Of a stretch of DNA of 43,680 bases, positions 41,898 through 43,680 are shown piece after piece. The notes under the pieces are model-generated. The model made no database searches, was not told the origin of the DNA, and saw only the letters and a list, made by a program, of their open reading frames with translations. How positions within the stretch are numbered: position 1 is the first letter of the stretch; every line of letters begins with the position of its first letter. The stretch covers positions 1-43,680 of the forward strand of contig JAJDTT010000244.1 in the NCBI GenBank assembly GCA_022827025.1, read 5' to 3'. Made by a program: the position numbers and the translations under genes. Origin of the DNA: Acidobacteriota bacterium (GTDB lineage: Bacteria; Acidobacteriota; UBA6911; RPQK01; JAJDTT01).

Positions 41898-42779
41898 TCA
41901 AACCAGGTATCGCTTGGCGATCTTGGCCGCGACCGTCCCGATGGCGTAGTAACCGACCGAGATCCGGCCCACGTGGGTCAGCAGATCGTAGGCTTTCCAG
42001 CGGTCCCAGCCGTATTCCTCCTCCATCCAGAGGATGAGCCAAGCGTAGGCCTGAGCCGTGGCGCGTTCCATGGGACAGCCGGTGGCCACGGTCATGATCT
42101 CTTCCGCCGACTCGATCCGGGGTCCGGGAATGGTCTTTCCGCGGATCAGGTCCACGGTGATGATGGTCTCCGAAGGCATTTCGAGCCCGCTGGCCGAAAG
42201 CTCGCCGTGCCCCATGGCGGCGTGGGCGTCTCCCAGATAGAGGTAGGCTCCGGGAACGTAGACCGGGAGATAGACGGTGCTGCCCGGACCGGTCTCGATG
42301 ATGTCCATGTTGCCCCCGTGGGGTCCCGCCGGACCCGTCGTGGGCACTCCCGTGTCCGGAGCCGTCCCGATGCAGCCCAGCATGGGCCGGTACGGAATCG
42401 TGATCTCGTCGCTCCAATAGATCTTTCCGTCCCGGATGGGGCAGACGTGAGTGCCGTGGGGACAGTCCGTTCCGATCCACTCGGCGAGTTGCTTGGGATC
42501 GCTGGTGCGGGTGGCGCATTGGCCGATGCTGGGGCGAATCTCGTGGATTTGGACGCCCAGCGTGTCTCCGGGCTGCGCCCCGTTGACGTAGATGGGACCG
42601 GTCTGCGGGTTGCCGTAGGGCATCGCCTTCCGGTCGCGGCGATCCTGATTGGTTCGAACCTGTCCTGAGAACGCGTCTTCAGCCTCCACGAGCACTTTCT
42701 CTCCGGGCTCGATCCGCAGGCGCACTTCATTGTGCCGGCTGTACTCGTAGTAGAGGGGACCCAGGGGAAGTCTGTGCAT
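41898..42779 (-). CDS. Acetamidase/formamidase family amidohydrolase
   Basis: The 293-residue protein matches the FmdA/AmdA family. It has GPIYVNGAQPGDTLGVQIHEIRP (about 60-82), CPHGTH, PMLGCIGTAP, GGNMDIIETGPGSTVYLPVYVPGAYLYLGDAHAAMGHGE (with the conserved acidic and His residues) and ETIITVDLI. Such enzymes hydrolyse short amides (formamide, acetamide) to acid and ammonia in the cytoplasm. Others in the family remain uncharacterised. The start at 42779 was chosen over an upstream ATG at 42815 because GAGGT lies about 8 nt before it and the domain begins at HRLPLGPLYYEY. It is convergent with the sialidase-like gene and divergent from the aldolase gene. Confidence 0.88.
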   Translation of the reverse strand: MHRLPLGPLYYEYSRHNEVRLRIEPGEKVLVEAEDAFSGQVRTNQDRRDRKAMPYGNPQTGPIYVNGAQPGDTLGVQIHEIRPSIGQCATRTSDPKQLAEWIGTDCPHGTHVCPIRDGKIYWSDEITIPYRPMLGCIGTAPDTGVPTTGPAGPHGGNMDIIETGPGSTVYLPVYVPGAYLYLGDAHAAMGHGELSASGLEMPSETIITVDLIRGKTIPGPRIESAEEIMTVATGCPMERATAQAYAWLILWMEEEYGWDRWKAYDLLTHVGRISVGYYAIGTVAAKIAKRYLV

Positions 42780-42874
42780 GGCTGACCTCGAACGGCTGTG
42801 ATGGAATCGATCCACGAGAGTCTATCAGCCCGTATCCGTGCCCGCCGGGACGGTTCCCGGACTTCGACCCTGTG

Positions 42875-42880
42875 TATAAT
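42875..42880 (+). promoter_or_regulatory. Consensus -10 box before the aldolase gene
   Basis: A perfect TATAAT in the divergent 143-nt gap; the -35 region at 17 nt is poor. The start of transcription would be near 42887, and AGGAG precedes the ATG at 42923. Confidence 0.45.
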
Positions 42881-42922
42881 CTGCCCTTTGATTGACTGAC
42901 CACCTCGACAGGAGAACCACAC

Positions 42923-43654
42923 ATGACCTCCATCAGTGCCCGCGCGGCCTCTCTGAAGAAACGCATCCACGCAGGCGAAACCATTATCGGCGCGTACGCA
43001 CCACCCGACGCCGACGGCGAGATGCTCCGTGCCATCGCCGAGACCGGCTCGTACGGTTTCCTGTGGATCGACAGCCAGCATGACGCCTACGACGAGTCGA
43101 ATCTGATCCGGGTTTGTGCCTTGGCGGCCGAGTTCGACATGCCGGTGCAGTTCCGAATCAAGCACACCCGGCATACCTACCTGATCGGGAACGTCCTGGA
43201 CCTGGGTCCGGCCGGCATCGAGGTTCCGCAGGTCGAGACCGTGGAGACGGTTCGCGAAGCCGTGGACAACTTCTATTACGCGCCCGAGGGTGTCCGCAGT
43301 TGGGGCGGTGTTCACCGGCTGAACTTTCATCCCGAGGACGATCACCGGGAGTACCGGCGCTGGTGGGGAGAAACGGGTGTCCTCTGGATGCAGATCGAGT
43401 CGGTGGCGGCGGTGACTGCCGCCAGACAATTGGCTCAACCGGGCGTGGACTGCCTCTCCTTCGGGCCCATGGACCTGACCTTCAGCCTGGAGAGCCACCC
43501 TCACCACCCGTTCAAGAGCGTCGATGACTGCGTCCGGCACATCTGCCGGCAGCTTCAAGGGTCCGACACCAAGGTCCTCTTCCGCAACTACACACCCGAA
43601 ACCCGCCAGAAATACCTGGACATGGGGGTCACCGTCCTGTTGGAGAGGGCCTAG
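42923..43654 (+). CDS. HpcH/HpaI-family class II aldolase (2-keto-3-deoxy-sugar-acid aldolase type)
   Basis: The 243-residue protein has the fold and residue pattern of HpcH/HpaI (4-hydroxy-2-oxoheptanedioate or 2-dehydro-3-deoxyglucarate) aldolases. It shows FLWIDSQHDAYD with catalytic-position His53, PVQFRIK (Arg that binds pyruvate), DLGPAGIEVPQVETVE, WMQIES (metal-ligand Glu about 156) and LSFGPMDLTFSLE. Family members split 2-keto-3-deoxy acids to pyruvate and an aldehyde with a divalent metal in the cytoplasm. Together with the mannonate-dehydratase-like protein it would fit a sugar-acid route. Its stop is followed directly by a hairpin at the end of the window. The exact substrate is not predictable. 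Confidence 0.87.
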   Translation: MTSISARAASLKKRIHAGETIIGAYAPPDADGEMLRAIAETGSYGFLWIDSQHDAYDESNLIRVCALAAEFDMPVQFRIKHTRHTYLIGNVLDLGPAGIEVPQVETVETVREAVDNFYYAPEGVRSWGGVHRLNFHPEDDHREYRRWWGETGVLWMQIESVAAVTAARQLAQPGVDCLSFGPMDLTFSLESHPHHPFKSVDDCVRHICRQLQGSDTKVLFRNYTPETRQKYLDMGVTVLLERA

Positions 43655-43680
43655 GAGTGGGGGTTTTCCTACCCCCACTC
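43655..43680. repeat. REP-like hairpin GAGTGGGGGT at window end
   Basis: A perfect 10-bp inverted repeat (arm GAGTGGGGGT, loop TTTCCT) directly abuts the aldolase stop codon. It is the opposite orientation of the copy at 965-990. The right arm ends exactly at the window edge. Confidence 0.8.

Noticed and set aside
42146-43678. Leftward 510-codon frame across the amidase and aldolase genes
   Set aside because: Antisense or out of frame to two well-recognised enzymes; composition typical of shadow frames.

Overview
The window (43.7 kb, strongly GC-rich) looks like Acidobacteriota chromosome, probably from a polysaccharide- and metabolite-scavenging lineage. The phylum call is inference. It rests on the combination of an acidobacterial-type VWFA-related secreted protein, a GWxTD protein, very large TonB-dependent receptors with an N-terminal carboxypeptidase-regulatory-like domain, a CRTAC1-like FG-GAP/ASPIC-UnbV protein and many secreted TPR proteins. 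No rRNA, tRNA, phage or insertion-sequence gene was seen.

Layout. 1-4447: the tail of a sialidase-like gene, a lipoprotein of the recurring beta-propeller family, then a leftward PhyH dioxygenase and methyltransferase. 4622-7886: a propeller gene followed 34 nt later by a GWxTD gene. 8062-14537: a TPR gene divergent from a VWFA-domain gene and a 1162-residue TonB receptor. 14619-16976: a soluble sensor kinase fused to a response regulator with a DNA-binding domain. 17601-23810: a leftward operon of four genes, each overlapping the next by 4 nt (two propellers, CRTAC1-like, TPR). 23892-25316: a divergent propeller gene. 25334-32777: a leftward cluster with two tandem near-duplicate propellers, an SDR, another propeller, a Gfo/Idh/MocA oxidoreductase, a truncated HicB-like ORF and a DinB-like protein. 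32986-40193: a second TonB receptor, a two-domain NAD(P)-binding protein, a lipoprotein gene broken by an in-frame TGA, and a Tat-exported mannonate-dehydratase-like TIM barrel. 40601-43654: a sialidase-like protein, an acetamidase/formamidase and an HpcH/HpaI aldolase.

The main theme is a family of eight secreted proteins with a five-bladed-propeller-like N-terminal part (glycoside-hydrolase-like, recurring SxDGIxW and DPxxPDPxRRYK signatures) and a C-terminal beta-sandwich-like part (LRxDGF...PLxFxG...LYSFxF). They fall into three close pairs plus two singles. Together with two sialidase-like proteins, two TonB receptors, sugar-acid-type enzymes and oxidoreductases, they suggest cleavage of a complex glycan outside the cytoplasm, uptake across the outer membrane and intracellular oxidation or aldol cleavage. 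The substrate cannot be read from the sequence.

A second theme is non-coding. Gaps between genes are filled with short hairpins of at least two superfamilies. One keeps a hexamer loop (AGGAAA/AGGAAT) while its stem sequence changes in a compensated way. The other follows GTAGGGGCACCCCTTGTGGGTGCCC-like patterns.
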